64,000 nucleotides of DNA from Nostoc calcicola FACHB-3891 (lineage in GTDB: Bacteria > Cyanobacteriota > Cyanobacteriia > Cyanobacteriales > Nostocaceae). The notes beneath the pieces were generated by a model. The model saw only the letters and a program-made list of their open reading frames with translations. It searched no databases and was not told the origin of the DNA. Shown piece by piece: positions 44,375-53,431 of this stretch; position 1 is the stretch's first letter, and each line of letters opens with the position of its first letter. The stretch is from positions 1 through 64,000 of the forward strand of contig NZ_JACJRQ010000023.1 in assembly GCF_014697355.1 (NCBI RefSeq), given 5' to 3'. A program made the position numbers and the translations under genes.

Positions 44375-45766
44375 ATGCGTGTTTGCGTAATTGGTACTGG
44401 TTACGTCGGTTTAGTTACAGGTGCTTGCTTAGCTCATATTGGACATGATGTCATTTGCGTAGACAACAACGAAGAAAAAGTCAAACTAATGAAATCTGGG
44501 CAGTCTCCAATTTTTGAACCGGGACTCTCAGAAATCATGCAGTCTGCCATTCAAACAGAAAAAATTCATTTCACAAGTGACCTCGCTGCTGGAGTCGCCC
44601 ACGGAGAAATTCTGTTTATTGCCGTAGGAACACCACCTTTACCAACTGGTGAAAGTGATACTCGTTATGTTGAAGCCGTAGCCCGTGGCATTGGAGAAAA
44701 TCTCAACGGTGGTTATAAAGTCATCGTCAATAAATCTACAGTACCCATTGGCTCAGGTGACTGGGTGCGGATGATTGTTCTAGATGGTATCGGTGAACGG
44801 CAGAAAACTTTGGTACCCGCAGGTGGCGTATCGAGTGATGAAAAATTACCTGAGTTTGTAGCCGAGTTTGATGTAGTCAGCAATCCAGAATTTTTGCGCG
44901 AAGGTTCAGCAGTTTACGACACCTTCAACCCCGACCGCATTGTATTAGGAGGCAATAGTCCCAGGGCAATAGCCTTAATGGAACAACTGTATGCCCCAAT
45001 CGTAGAACGCAAGTACGCAGCCGATCCATCTTTACCCCCAGTACCAATTCTGGCAACAGACCTCAGTTCGGCGGAAATGATCAAATACGCCGCTAATGCC
45101 TTTTTAGCCACTAAGATTAGTTTTATCAATGAAGTTGCTAATATTTGCGATCGCGTTGGTGCTGATGTTACCCAAGTAGCTAAAGGTATTGGTCTAGACT
45201 CCCGTATTGGTAACAAATTCTTACAAGCAGGTATTGGTTGGGGTGGTTCTTGCTTCCCCAAAGATGTCTCCGCCCTCATTCACACTGCTGATGACTATGG
45301 CTATGAAGCTGAATTACTCAAAGCCGCCGTCAACGTCAACGACCGCCAACGTTTAATTGCTCTGGAAAAACTCCAACAAGTCCTGAAAATCCTCAAAGGC
45401 AAAACTGTTGGGCTACTCGGTCTCACCTTTAAGCCTGATACCGATGATATGCGCGATGCTCCAGCACTCAACTTAATTGAACAGCTCAACCGACTAGGAG
45501 CCAAAGTTAAAGCCTACGACCCCATTGTTTCCCAAACAGGTATGCGTCATGGTCTTTCTGGTGTGCTAGTAGAAACCGATGCCGAAAGATTAGCTGATGG
45601 CTGCGATGCTTTGGTACTCGTCACCGAATGGCAACAGTTCAAGACTCTCGACTACTTGAAAATGGCAAAATTGATGACCCACCCTGTGATTATTGATGGT
45701 CGTAACTTCCTCGACCCCGAAGCAATGGTGCGGGCTGGATTCCAATATGTAGGCGTTGGAAGATAG
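44375..45766 (+). CDS. UDP-glucose 6-dehydrogenase
   Basis: This 463-residue enzyme oxidises UDP-glucose to UDP-glucuronate using two NAD+. NAD-binding GTGYVGLVTGACLA (7-20) and catalytic Cys293 in GWGGSCFPKDVSAL. The UDP-binding C-terminal domain carries GLTFKPDTDDMRDAPAL (about 350-366). A clear AGGAG site precedes the ATG. It pairs with the decarboxylase 140 bases upstream: together they turn UDP-glucose into UDP-xylose. A terminator follows at 45839. Confidence 0.95.
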   Translation: MRVCVIGTGYVGLVTGACLAHIGHDVICVDNNEEKVKLMKSGQSPIFEPGLSEIMQSAIQTEKIHFTSDLAAGVAHGEILFIAVGTPPLPTGESDTRYVEAVARGIGENLNGGYKVIVNKSTVPIGSGDWVRMIVLDGIGERQKTLVPAGGVSSDEKLPEFVAEFDVVSNPEFLREGSAVYDTFNPDRIVLGGNSPRAIALMEQLYAPIVERKYAADPSLPPVPILATDLSSAEMIKYAANAFLATKISFINEVANICDRVGADVTQVAKGIGLDSRIGNKFLQAGIGWGGSCFPKDVSALIHTADDYGYEAELLKAAVNVNDRQRLIALEKLQQVLKILKGKTVGLLGLTFKPDTDDMRDAPALNLIEQLNRLGAKVKAYDPIVSQTGMRHGLSGVLVETDAERLADGCDALVLVTEWQQFKTLDYLKMAKLMTHPVIIDGRNFLDPEAMVRAGFQYVGVGR

Positions 45767-45838
45767 ATGATTTTGGTAGGAGTCAGAATTCAGAATTAGC
45801 GAGATTGAATTTCAAATTTCTAGCTTTCTTTAATGAAG

Positions 45839-45873
45839 TAGGGTCATAACAATGTTGTGACCCTATTATTTTT
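45839..45873 (+). terminator. Intrinsic terminator of the UDP-glucose dehydrogenase gene
   Basis: TAGGGTCATAACA pairs with TGTTGTGACCCTA (one T-G pair, one-base loop region) and is followed by TTATTTTT. Confidence 0.8.
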
Positions 45874-45940
45874 CACTACTGAATTCTGAATTCTGAATTC
45901 TGCTATAAATATTTTGGATATCAGACTGTAAATAATGAAC

Positions 45941-46735
45941 TCAAGAGTTACGTGGAATTCTCTCGATTTCAGCATATCCACTGAAAATTAATTTTTGACC
46001 TTCGGTTTCTAATCGGTTGAGTCGCATCTTCACTCCATCAAGGTCAAATCGATCTAAATCAACCATATTATCTAAAATTTCTACCAGTGCCACGCTCAAG
46101 GTCTGCGAAATTTCCCGTTGTGCTTCTGGGACTTGGTCAACTTTAATTTTCGGGTCTTTGAAAGAAACTCGCCGCCGCCTTTCAATGCCTATGGTTAGAG
46201 TCATATTTAGGGGCACAAGTTCGCCATTATTTAAATCTGCTTTGGCTTCAAGCTGCAACTGATTTTCAGGCAATAGCTGTACCCTGACTTCCGTAAAAGA
46301 GACTGGTTCACCGCCAGATAATGCCGTTAAAGCTGGTACGGAGAGGTTAAGGAGGCGCTTTTTCACTAGTTCAGCATTGAAGGACTGGTTGATACCCGCT
46401 TCTGATAGAATAACTTGAGCGATCGCTTGAGTAGGTTGCTTAAGACTAAGTTTGCCGCTTAAAACCGAGCCGAAGTCAATAGCCACTGCATCGGTTTCAA
46501 ATGACATCTCCTCCACCGCAAAATCTCTGCGGATTACCAAGCCACGACCGCTCATTTTGAAGCTATCAATGCTGCCTTGCAACAGTTTGCTGGAGGGATA
46601 GCAGCGCACAAAGACTTCTACTGACTCGCTTTGAGTAAACAAGTGGCGAATCGTTTGGCTAGCGACCGTGTTGAGCATCTGCTCTCCCCAATCTGTGCCC
46701 TTAGGATTTTGTAAACCAGTAAGTCCGCCGAACAT
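45941..46735 (-). CDS. DUF2993 (LmeA-like lipid-binding fold) protein
   Basis: I chose the ATG at 46733-46735 (264 residues), because MFGGLTGLQNPKGTDWGEQM looks like the normal start. The frame is open for another 39 codons upstream, without family likeness. The DUF2993 pattern continues with VASQTIRHLFTQSESVEVFV and the middle EEMSFETDAVAIDFGSVLSG, a tubular lipid-binding-type fold. No signal peptide is present, which fits a cytoplasmic or peripheral membrane location. Function unknown in cyanobacteria. Confidence 0.78.
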   Translation of the reverse strand: MFGGLTGLQNPKGTDWGEQMLNTVASQTIRHLFTQSESVEVFVRCYPSSKLLQGSIDSFKMSGRGLVIRRDFAVEEMSFETDAVAIDFGSVLSGKLSLKQPTQAIAQVILSEAGINQSFNAELVKKRLLNLSVPALTALSGGEPVSFTEVRVQLLPENQLQLEAKADLNNGELVPLNMTLTIGIERRRRVSFKDPKIKVDQVPEAQREISQTLSVALVEILDNMVDLDRFDLDGVKMRLNRLETEGQKLIFSGYAEIERIPRNS

Positions 46736-46928
46736 GTGGTTTTTAGTCTCTAGAAGTTCTTTGTACTTTTGTAACAAATCGTGAACAATAGAGCAAGCGA
46801 TCTCATGATTGATTCTTCCAATGAGCAAGCTCAGGATGGCTGATGTTAGCAAGCAAAATGTATCAAATATTACTTATTTATATTTGTTAACATTAAATCT
46901 AATGCAAATTAAATGCATAATTAAAGCC

Positions 46929-47219
46929 ATGCTGAACATTATTAGAGATATTCATTCCCTCTCAAACTTCAAGCGCAATACTTCTGAATTTATTCAGCAA
47001 ATGAAGGAAACTGGACAACCTGTGGTGTTAACCTTAAATGGCAAAGCAGAGCTAGTTGTTCAGGATGCTGAATCTTATCAGAAACTTTTAGAACTTTTGG
47101 AACAGTTGGAAACAATTGCGGGAATCAGGAAGGGACTAGAGGATGTAGACGCAGGTAAGACAAGACCTATTGAAGAATTTAAACGAGAAATGCAGCAGAA
47201 ATATGGTATTTCAAGTTAA
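46929..47219 (+). CDS. Phd/YefM-family antitoxin (orphan)
   Basis: I chose the ATG at 46929 (96 residues); longer frames upstream lack family likeness. The N-terminus MLNIIRDIHSLSNFKRNTSE with GQPVVLTLNGKAELVVQDAE is the Phd/YefM DNA-binding fold. The C-terminal part (GLEDVDAGKTRPIEEFKREM) is the toxin-binding tail. Its partner frame overlaps the stop but is cut short after 19 codons, so the antitoxin has no complete toxin beside it. It may cross-protect against a related toxin elsewhere. Confidence 0.85.
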   Translation: MLNIIRDIHSLSNFKRNTSEFIQQMKETGQPVVLTLNGKAELVVQDAESYQKLLELLEQLETIAGIRKGLEDVDAGKTRPIEEFKREMQQKYGISS

Positions 47220-47262
47220 GACAACTAAGACAGCAGATGCTCAAAGCGTTATTACTTATTAG
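47203..47262 (+). pseudogene. Truncated ParE/RelE-type toxin
   Basis: An ATG at 47203, overlapping the antitoxin end, opens MVFQVKTTKTADAQSVITY and then meets TAG (47260-47262). The first residues resemble the start of RelE/ParE toxins, which are about 95-105 residues long. The overlap position is exactly where the toxin of a Phd/YefM pair normally begins. The rest of the toxin is missing; the next gene follows at once. Confidence 0.6.
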
Positions 47263-47310
47263 TTGATGGGAATACTAGAACAAAATACAAGTTTCCCACT
47301 ATTACTAACA

Positions 47311-48777
47311 ATGGCACAGTCAAATATTCTAGAACTTGCTAAACAGGGTGATATAAGTGCGATTAATACTCTGGTGAATGAGTGGTTAGGCTTACCTAGT
47401 ATTACGACAAAAACGACTTTTAAACAAGATTGCTTACAGGTAATGCTGGAATCCGACAAAGTACCAGAACAACAATCATTAGTCCCATTAATTCATAATG
47501 GATTGATTAGTTTAAGTATTACATCTGTAAAAAAAGTTAAGATATATGGACGAGAAACAGGTGAAGATTTTCCAGATTGGCAACAAGAGTTTGAGCTAGA
47601 ACTAGAACCAAATTCACCTTTATTAATATATCAAACAGACGTTAATCTTGAATCCTCTAGTGCAATAACCAAAACAACAGCAGATAGTGAATTATCCTTA
47701 CAACAACCGTCTTTTTTTGGTTCGCTATTTGATGCAGTAGCAGGAACAGCAGGAGCAGTTGGTAATGCTGCTGTTCAAGCAGGACAAGCAGTTGCAGGAG
47801 CAGCAGTTGGCATTGGTGGTACAATTGGTGGTGCAGCTTTACAGGCAACACAAATAGCAGGACAGGCACTAGCAATAGTTGGTAATAATCCTTCTCTACA
47901 ATCAGGAATCAAATCTTTAAATAAAGACTGGTTGAATCCCTTAATTCAACAAGTTGATATAGTTAAGGCTGAGGCTGTTGTTAAAAAATTAGAGCTACAA
48001 CATCCAAATGAACAACCATCTGTAATTGCCCATCATCTGATGTTAGAGAAAGCTGTCTTGGCAGGAGTAACAGGGTTTACTACTAGTGCTGTACCAGGAC
48101 AAGCTGTCGTAACATTTGCTGTTGATTGGGCTGCTACATCTGCATTATCAGTGGAGTTAGTTTATCAAATTGCTGCTGCCTATGGGATGGATTTAAAAGA
48201 TCCAGAACGTAAAGGGGAAGCATTAGCAATTTTTGGTTTAGGGCTAGGTGGAAAAACAGCAATCAAAGCAGGTTTGGGTTTACTACGAATTGTACCAGTA
48301 GCGGGAGCCGTCATTGGTGCTAGTTCAAATGCAGTCATGATTTACGCATTAGGCTATGCAGCTTGTCAGTTTTATGAAGCAAAGCAGAATCCATTAACTT
48401 TAGAGGCAACTTTAATAGATGTTCAGGTAGAGAGTGAACAATATCTAGAAGCTGCTATTTCTCAAGAAAAGATTATGGATCAAATTTTGGTTCATATTGT
48501 CTTAGCGGGTAATCCCAATAAATCTTGGGAAGATATTTTGCCAGAATTACAAGCTGCTAATCTTAGTCCTGCCTCAATCGATGCCATTGCTTCTCATATC
48601 AAATCTCCACCATCTTTGGAAACCTTACTTCAGCAAATTAATACCGACTTTGCCGTACCCCTACTAACTCAATGTCAAAAAATTGCTCATCTAGATGGAG
48701 TAATCACGCCAGAAGAAGCTAGGGTGTTAGAAACAATTAATAAAAAGTTACAATATGATTTAGTCGCAATTAAATAA
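47311..48777 (+). CDS. Membrane-associated protein with EcsC/DUF697-like region, unknown function
   Basis: The protein has 488 residues from the ATG at 47311; the frame is also open from 47263/47266. The opening SNILELAKQGDISAINTLVN is a common cyanobacterial module. Residues about 135-195 are a Gly/Ala-rich repetitive stretch (AVAGTAGAVGNAAVQAGQAV). About 240-370 is hydrophobic (ATSALSVELVYQIAAAYGMDL; LGLGGKTAIKAGLGLLRIVP), resembling EcsC/DUF697 segments. The C-terminus has a TerB-like QKIAHLDGVITPEEARVL. It starts right after the broken toxin. Confidence 0.65.
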   Translation: MAQSNILELAKQGDISAINTLVNEWLGLPSITTKTTFKQDCLQVMLESDKVPEQQSLVPLIHNGLISLSITSVKKVKIYGRETGEDFPDWQQEFELELEPNSPLLIYQTDVNLESSSAITKTTADSELSLQQPSFFGSLFDAVAGTAGAVGNAAVQAGQAVAGAAVGIGGTIGGAALQATQIAGQALAIVGNNPSLQSGIKSLNKDWLNPLIQQVDIVKAEAVVKKLELQHPNEQPSVIAHHLMLEKAVLAGVTGFTTSAVPGQAVVTFAVDWAATSALSVELVYQIAAAYGMDLKDPERKGEALAIFGLGLGGKTAIKAGLGLLRIVPVAGAVIGASSNAVMIYALGYAACQFYEAKQNPLTLEATLIDVQVESEQYLEAAISQEKIMDQILVHIVLAGNPNKSWEDILPELQAANLSPASIDAIASHIKSPPSLETLLQQINTDFAVPLLTQCQKIAHLDGVITPEEARVLETINKKLQYDLVAIK

Positions 48778-48848
48778 GGTAAAAATTACTGTTGTGCCAA
48801 AGGCGATCGCCACTTCAATAAAAAATGCGATCGCACCACATCCATTAA

Positions 48849-49070
48849 TCATAAAACTATCTGGTAAATTGCAGGTCTATATCTCGGTTCAGGAATTGGT
48901 TTACCTTCTATTTTGGCAGCATCTAACCATGCGACTTTTGCTTGCAAAACTTCACGAAGCGCTTCTTCTTCTGTTAAACCAAATGCTGAACAGTATTTCA
49001 AATCAGGAATATCAGCAATGTAGCCATTATCTTCTTCACTGTAGAAGATATTAATATGATAGTTTTTCAT
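48849..49070 (-). CDS. HicB-type antitoxin
   Basis: This 73-residue protein has the partial RNase-H-like HicB fold: IFYSEEDNGYIADIPDLKYC, then AFGLTEEEALREVLQAKVAWL. Its N-terminus overlaps the end of the upstream toxin gene by 4 bases, so the order is hicA-hicB. There is no C-terminal DNA-binding domain, as in short HicB forms; the pair may rely on the folded HicB alone to neutralise the toxin. Confidence 0.85.
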   Translation of the reverse strand: MKNYHINIFYSEEDNGYIADIPDLKYCSAFGLTEEEALREVLQAKVAWLDAAKIEGKPIPEPRYRPAIYQIVL

Positions 49071-49324
49071 TGTTCATCCTCCAAAGTGAGTGCATATTCT
49101 TCAACCAAAGTCAAAACTTGGCGGACTTGATAAGGAATAGCTTTCCCGTTTCGATTTTGCAGGTTCACAAGCTCATTAATATTTGGATGAGTAAAAATGT
49201 GGTGACTACCATTAATCCGTGATAGAGAAAACCCAAATGCCTCAACCAAAGCAACCAGTTCATGAAATTGAATATTTCTGGAACCAGAAAGGACTTTCTC
49301 CAACAATTTACGCTTTTTCGACAT
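49067..49324 (-). CDS. HicA-type toxin (mRNA interferase)
   Basis: This 85-residue protein has the double-stranded-RNA-binding-like HicA fold. The key histidine lies in RINGSHHIFTHP (His41/His42 region), preceded by the VEAFGFSLSR helix. HicA cleaves mRNA until bound by HicB. The C-terminal half (NGKAIPYQVRQVLTLVEEYALT) is typical, with a short extension. ATG at 49322-49324. Confidence 0.85.
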   Translation of the reverse strand: MSKKRKLLEKVLSGSRNIQFHELVALVEAFGFSLSRINGSHHIFTHPNINELVNLQNRNGKAIPYQVRQVLTLVEEYALTLEDEQ

Positions 49325-49362
49325 TTCTACACCCTATTCCTGTGAAGATATCGGCATATTTC

Positions 49363-49977
49363 TCAGCAATCCAGTATCGCCACCAAAATACGCAGTAAAT
49401 CTTCTATATCAGCAGGAACACGATATAAATTCAGGTCTTGAGTTATTTGTTTATCTTCTCGATTCAATAAGCCAAATTGCCAAATATCCCCTGTAGAAAC
49501 AACGCCCTGTAAATTTGACTCTTGAGAGTCAGTCCACGCATCAATAGCAATTAATTCGACAGCAAGCTGAGTAAAACCTCTCGCCAAATCAGCATTTTGG
49601 GCTTCTACAATTAAGAGTTTCCGGTCTGCGTGCAAATAATAGTCAAGGGAACCTTTTAATTGTTCTGTCACAATTAAAGGATATTCAATTCTCAGTTGAG
49701 CGCGGGTGTAGTGAATAACATCCAGTAAAATTGGTGCAATTAGTAACTCTCTGCGTGCTGCTTCACTAGTCAAACTAATATATGGCAAACTCTCTTCAAT
49801 TCTAGATTTGAGATTTGCATATCTATCTAATTCAATGCTGGACTTTTGTAGATTGAGAGAAGAACGTTTTAAACAATAACCAAATTCAGCGAGTATGTCT
49901 TCTGGCTCGAATGACATCTCAAAATAGTTTCTGAAAGTGTATGACTCATTTGGTTGGAGAATAGGAATTTTGCTCAT
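49363..49977 (-). CDS. Restriction-endonuclease-fold-like protein, unknown function
   Basis: This 204-residue protein is of a type common in Nostocales near toxin-antitoxin genes. Residues about 112-145 read LDYYLHADRKLLIVEAQNAD then LARGFTQLAVELIA. This resembles a PD-(D/E)xK core (D-x-n-ExQ, here with Gln in place of Lys). The N-terminus is helical. I do not recognise a characterised family; nuclease activity is a guess. It is flanked by hicAB and a VapBC-like pair on the same strand. Confidence 0.6.
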   Translation of the reverse strand: MSKIPILQPNESYTFRNYFEMSFEPEDILAEFGYCLKRSSLNLQKSSIELDRYANLKSRIEESLPYISLTSEAARRELLIAPILLDVIHYTRAQLRIEYPLIVTEQLKGSLDYYLHADRKLLIVEAQNADLARGFTQLAVELIAIDAWTDSQESNLQGVVSTGDIWQFGLLNREDKQITQDLNLYRVPADIEDLLRILVAILDC

Positions 49978-50017
49978 AGCTGCATAATTCGTAATTCGTA
50001 ATTCGTAATTAAGTTTT

Positions 50018-50434
50018 TTAACATAGCATCAAATTTTCAAATGGATGCTGATTTTTCCAACGATAAGCATTAAAATCTCTAAAATCTATTGACAAAATTC
50101 TTCCATGCCCCAAGTGTTCTGCCAAAACCACTAGCGAAGCATCAGCAAGATCCATTGGTAAATCCGCATATTTTTCCATCAGTTCACAAATGCGCTTACC
50201 ATGATGGGGTTGCAAATCAAAAACCGTAAATACTCCTAAAAATAAGTTATTAATAAAACTTACTTGGGCATGATTGCCTATAGTTGTTAAGAGTAGATAG
50301 CAAGTTTCTGTAACGACAGCCCAAGTCGTAATTAGAGGTTCATTGAGATTAGCAAGTACCGTGATTGCTTGAGTGTGGTACGAGTCATTGCGATTTGCCA
50401 ATGCTAACCAAAAGCCAGTATCAACGATAATCAT
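50018..50434 (-). CDS. PIN-domain (VapC-like) toxin
   Basis: This 138-residue protein is a PIN RNase fold: Asp5 in IIVDTGFWLALANRND, an acidic position in VVTETCYLLL (about 41-50), and the DLADASLVVLAEHL motif (about 94-107). These should chelate Mg2+. The start overlaps the antitoxin gene by 14 bases, so translation is coupled. Confidence 0.87.
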   Translation of the reverse strand: MIIVDTGFWLALANRNDSYHTQAITVLANLNEPLITTWAVVTETCYLLLTTIGNHAQVSFINNLFLGVFTVFDLQPHHGKRICELMEKYADLPMDLADASLVVLAEHLGHGRILSIDFRDFNAYRWKNQHPFENLMLC

Positions 50435-50681
50435 ACTTAGCTTTTAAGCCATCTTTCAAAATTGACTTGTAATTTACAGACAGATTCGGATGTGCCTCAC
50501 CGCAACCAATAAAGCCTGTTTGGGTGAGCATCGAGAAAGCATTCTTTTGCTGCTGCTGAAGTTGTTGGTAGTACAATTCCAGGGCAGACTTAATCACATC
50601 TGTTACTGCTTGATTAGTCTGTTGTTGAATATAGGCTAGCTTGTCAGCATACTCGTCATCTAATCGGGCATTAATTCGCAT
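50421..50681 (-). CDS. Ribbon-helix-helix antitoxin of the PIN toxin
   Basis: This 86-residue protein begins with a ribbon-helix-helix domain (RINARLDDEYADKLAYIQQQ, then TDVIKSALELYYQQ). A Gln-rich linker and a toxin-binding tail (GEAHPNLSVNYKSILKDGLK) follow. A perfect 26-base palindrome lies 10 bases upstream of the start and is a strong candidate for its own operator. Confidence 0.85.
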   Translation of the reverse strand: MRINARLDDEYADKLAYIQQQTNQAVTDVIKSALELYYQQLQQQQKNAFSMLTQTGFIGCGEAHPNLSVNYKSILKDGLKAKYDYR

Positions 50682-50691
50682 TTTTATGAAT

Positions 50692-50717
50692 TTTTGTCAT
50701 ACAACTGTATGACAAAA
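50692..50717. promoter_or_regulatory. Palindromic operator of the RHH/PIN pair
   Basis: TTTTGTCATACA, AC, TGTATGACAAAA: a perfect 12-base inverted repeat, upstream of the antitoxin start. Its position fits autorepression by the antitoxin, as is usual for ribbon-helix-helix antitoxins. Confidence 0.75.
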
Positions 50718-50728
50718 TAACATATCTG

Positions 50729-51979
50729 CTACCTCGTCAACAACTTCCTTCGCAAATTATCCAACGCTGCATTTGCACTGACATGACGAATTAGAGAACG
50801 TCCTCGCGCGGCACCGAAATGATACTCAAAACTGGCCACTTCATCTTTTGGCCCAGCCAAACCGACATAAACCAAACCCACTGGTTTAGTATCCGTCCCC
50901 CCAGTTGGCCCAGCAATACCAGTGATGCTCAATCCCCAAGTTGTTGCGAGTCGGGTTTTGACTCCAATTGCCATTTGTTCTGCAACAGTAGCACTGACCG
51001 CGCCAAATTTATCTAAATCTTCTTGATTAACTCCTAGCAGCCTAACCTTAACTGAGTTGTCATAAGAAATTACTCCACCCCAAAAGTAATCAGAACTCCC
51101 AGAAATTTCAGTTAACATTTGCCCTAGTCCACCACCAGTGCAAGATTCTGCCACCGAAAGCGTTTCTTTTGATGCGCGTAACAACTCACCGACAACGGAA
51201 GCAGGAGTATCATCATTAATACCGTAAAAATCCAGCCCAGCGATTTCTTTAATTTGTTTTTCAACAGGCGCAATCAAAGCTTCTGCTGCTGCTTCTGAAT
51301 TTGCTTTTGCAGAAACTCGCAATCTTACTTCCCCTTTACCTGCATAAGGGGCTACGGTGGGATTTGGCAAATTTAAATAAGAAGCAACCTTTTCCGCCAA
51401 AACAGATTCACCAATACCCCAAAACTTTAAACTCCGGCTGTAAATAGTATCCTTACCCCAACCTTGACTTTTGAGAAATGGGACGGCTGTTTCTTTCCAC
51501 ATCGGGTGCATTTCACTGGGAACACCGGGAAAGGTGAAAATCGTAATTTCAGGACGAGGTTGCCAAATAATACCGGGTGCAGTTCCAGTGGGGTTGGGTA
51601 GAATGTCTGCACCTTGGGGAATTAAAGCCTGTTTGCGGTTACTTGGTGACATCACCCGACCGCGTTGGGCGAATTTCTGGGTTATATCTTCGATGACTTC
51701 TGGGTGTTCTACCAAGGGGGCTTGAAAAAAATCGGCGATAGTTTCACAAGTGAGGTCATCTGGCGTGGGGCCAAGACCACCAGTGAAAATGAGAATTTGC
51801 GCCCTGGAAATAGCAATTTCTATAACTTGCTTCAACCGTTCTGGATTATCGCCAACCACGGTTTGATAGTAATGGGGAATACCTAACTGCGCTAATTGTT
51901 GCGCCAAAAATTGAGCATTGCCGTTGAGGATATCTCCTAGTAGCAATTCTGTACCGACACAAATAATTTCTGCGCTCAT
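50729..51979 (-). CDS. cinA: CinA family protein (competence/damage-inducible; NMN amidohydrolase/ADP-ribose pyrophosphatase type)
   Basis: This 416-residue protein has both CinA domains. The N-terminal MoaB-like pyrophosphatase opens with AEIICVGTELLLGDILNGNA and TGGLGPTPDDLTCETIADFF. The C-terminal amidase domain (about 265-416) carries SVAESCTGGGLGQMLT and SITGIAGPTGGTDTKPVG. The two-domain form recycles NMN and damaged nucleotides in the pyridine cycle. In cyanobacteria its cellular role is not well fixed. ATG at 51977-51979. Confidence 0.95.
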   Translation of the reverse strand: MSAEIICVGTELLLGDILNGNAQFLAQQLAQLGIPHYYQTVVGDNPERLKQVIEIAISRAQILIFTGGLGPTPDDLTCETIADFFQAPLVEHPEVIEDITQKFAQRGRVMSPSNRKQALIPQGADILPNPTGTAPGIIWQPRPEITIFTFPGVPSEMHPMWKETAVPFLKSQGWGKDTIYSRSLKFWGIGESVLAEKVASYLNLPNPTVAPYAGKGEVRLRVSAKANSEAAAEALIAPVEKQIKEIAGLDFYGINDDTPASVVGELLRASKETLSVAESCTGGGLGQMLTEISGSSDYFWGGVISYDNSVKVRLLGVNQEDLDKFGAVSATVAEQMAIGVKTRLATTWGLSITGIAGPTGGTDTKPVGLVYVGLAGPKDEVASFEYHFGAARGRSLIRHVSANAALDNLRRKLLTR

Positions 51980-51987
51980 TGGAAGGA

Positions 51988-52140
51988 ATGGTTAAGAGTT
52001 AGGAGTTAGGAGTTAGGAGTTAGGAGTTGAAAACTTAAACTTATCACTTTTAACTCTCTAATTATCATCTCAGGCTATGGCTGCTACGAGTTAGGAGTTG
52101 AAAACTGAAAACTCATCACTCCTAACTCTTAACTCCTAAC
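51988..52140. repeat. STRR heptamer repeats between cinA and glyA
   Basis: Tandem TTAGGAG units (about 51990-52028) and AACTCCT units (about 52113-52140) flank a short unique segment. A hairpin from the two arms is possible. Confidence 0.78.
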
Positions 52141-52147
52141 TATGATT

Positions 52148-53431
52148 TCAGGCTAGTGCTGGTACAGGAATTTCCAGGTGGGGGTATAAAGGGAAGCGAT
52201 CGCACAATACAGCCACCCGTCGTTTACAATCTTGGGTGACTTCTTCGGAATCTGGAGAAAGCAGGCGATCGGCAATAATATTTGCTATCTCAGTAAATTC
52301 TGCTACTCCTAAGCCCCGTGTTGTCATTGCTGGGGAACCTAACCTCAGACCACTGGTCACAAATGGCGACTGTGGATCGAAGGGAACAGTATTTTTGTTA
52401 GCAGTAATATTTACTGTGCTGACTAGCTGATCTGCTCGCTTACCGGTCATGCCAATAGAACGTAAATCCACTAGCATTAAATGGTTATCAGTACCATCAG
52501 ACACTAGCTTTAAGCCGCGATTTTGTAATTGTCCTGCCAAGGCACGAGCATTTTCAATCACTTGGGCAGAATAAGCTTTAAACTCTGGCTTGAGGGCTTC
52601 TCCAAAAGCTACTGCTTTACCAGCAATCACATGTTCCAATGGCCCGCCCTGGCTGCCAGGAAAAACGGATTTATCTAGCTTTTTACCCAGTTCTGGGTCG
52701 CCAGTCAAAATTAAACCACTTCTGGGGCCGCGTAGAGTTTTATGGGTAGTTGTTGTTACCACATGACAATGAGGAATCGGGTCGGGGTGAAGACCGGTGG
52801 CAACTAAACCGGCAATGTGAGCGATATCGGCAAGTAAATAAGCGCCGACTTCATCAGCAATACTACGGAATTTTTCAAAATCAATTATCCGGGGATAAGC
52901 TGAATAACCACAAATCAGCAGCTTAGGACGCTCCCTTAGCGCCAGCTCCCGAATTTGGTCATAGTCAAGTTGTTCTGTTTGTTCGCTGACACCGTAGTGG
53001 CTAACTTTAAACCACTTACCTGACACATTTACAGGGGAACCGTGGGTGAGATGTCCGCCATGAGACAAATCCATCCCCATAATTTTGTCTCCTGGTTCCA
53101 GCAGGGTCAGAAACACAGCAAAATTCGCTTGTGCGCCAGAATGGGGTTGCACATTGGCATGAGCAGCGCCAAACAGCTGTTTAGCGCGGTCGATCGCCAG
53201 TTGCTCAATTTTGTCAACAAATTCACAACCGCCATAGTAACGTTTACTAGGTAATCCCTCGGCGTATTTATTTGTCAGTACTGAGCCTTGAGCCGCTAGT
53301 ACAGCAGGCGAAGTAAAGTTTTCACTAGCAATCAACTCCAAATGGTCTCGCTGACGCCCTAGTTCGTCATTGATTAATTCCGCGATCGCCGGATCGCTGG
53401 AGGTGAGAAAATCTGAATTAGTCTTAGTCAC
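52148..53431 (-). CDS. glyA: Serine hydroxymethyltransferase
   Basis: This 427-residue PLP enzyme exchanges serine with glycine and 5,10-methylene-tetrahydrofolate. It starts at a GTG. Signatures: [20 protein letters not shown] (about 32-51), [32 protein letters not shown] (about 199-216) and the PLP lysine in [16 protein letters not shown] (about 222-237). Length is normal. It is a monocistronic core gene. Confidence 0.97.
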   Translation of the reverse strand: MTKTNSDFLTSSDPAIAELINDELGRQRDHLELIASENFTSPAVLAAQGSVLTNKYAEGLPSKRYYGGCEFVDKIEQLAIDRAKQLFGAAHANVQPHSGAQANFAVFLTLLEPGDKIMGMDLSHGGHLTHGSPVNVSGKWFKVSHYGVSEQTEQLDYDQIRELALRERPKLLICGYSAYPRIIDFEKFRSIADEVGAYLLADIAHIAGLVATGLHPDPIPHCHVVTTTTHKTLRGPRSGLILTGDPELGKKLDKSVFPGSQGGPLEHVIAGKAVAFGEALKPEFKAYSAQVIENARALAGQLQNRGLKLVSDGTDNHLMLVDLRSIGMTGKRADQLVSTVNITANKNTVPFDPQSPFVTSGLRLGSPAMTTRGLGVAEFTEIANIIADRLLSPDSEEVTQDCKRRVAVLCDRFPLYPHLEIPVPALA

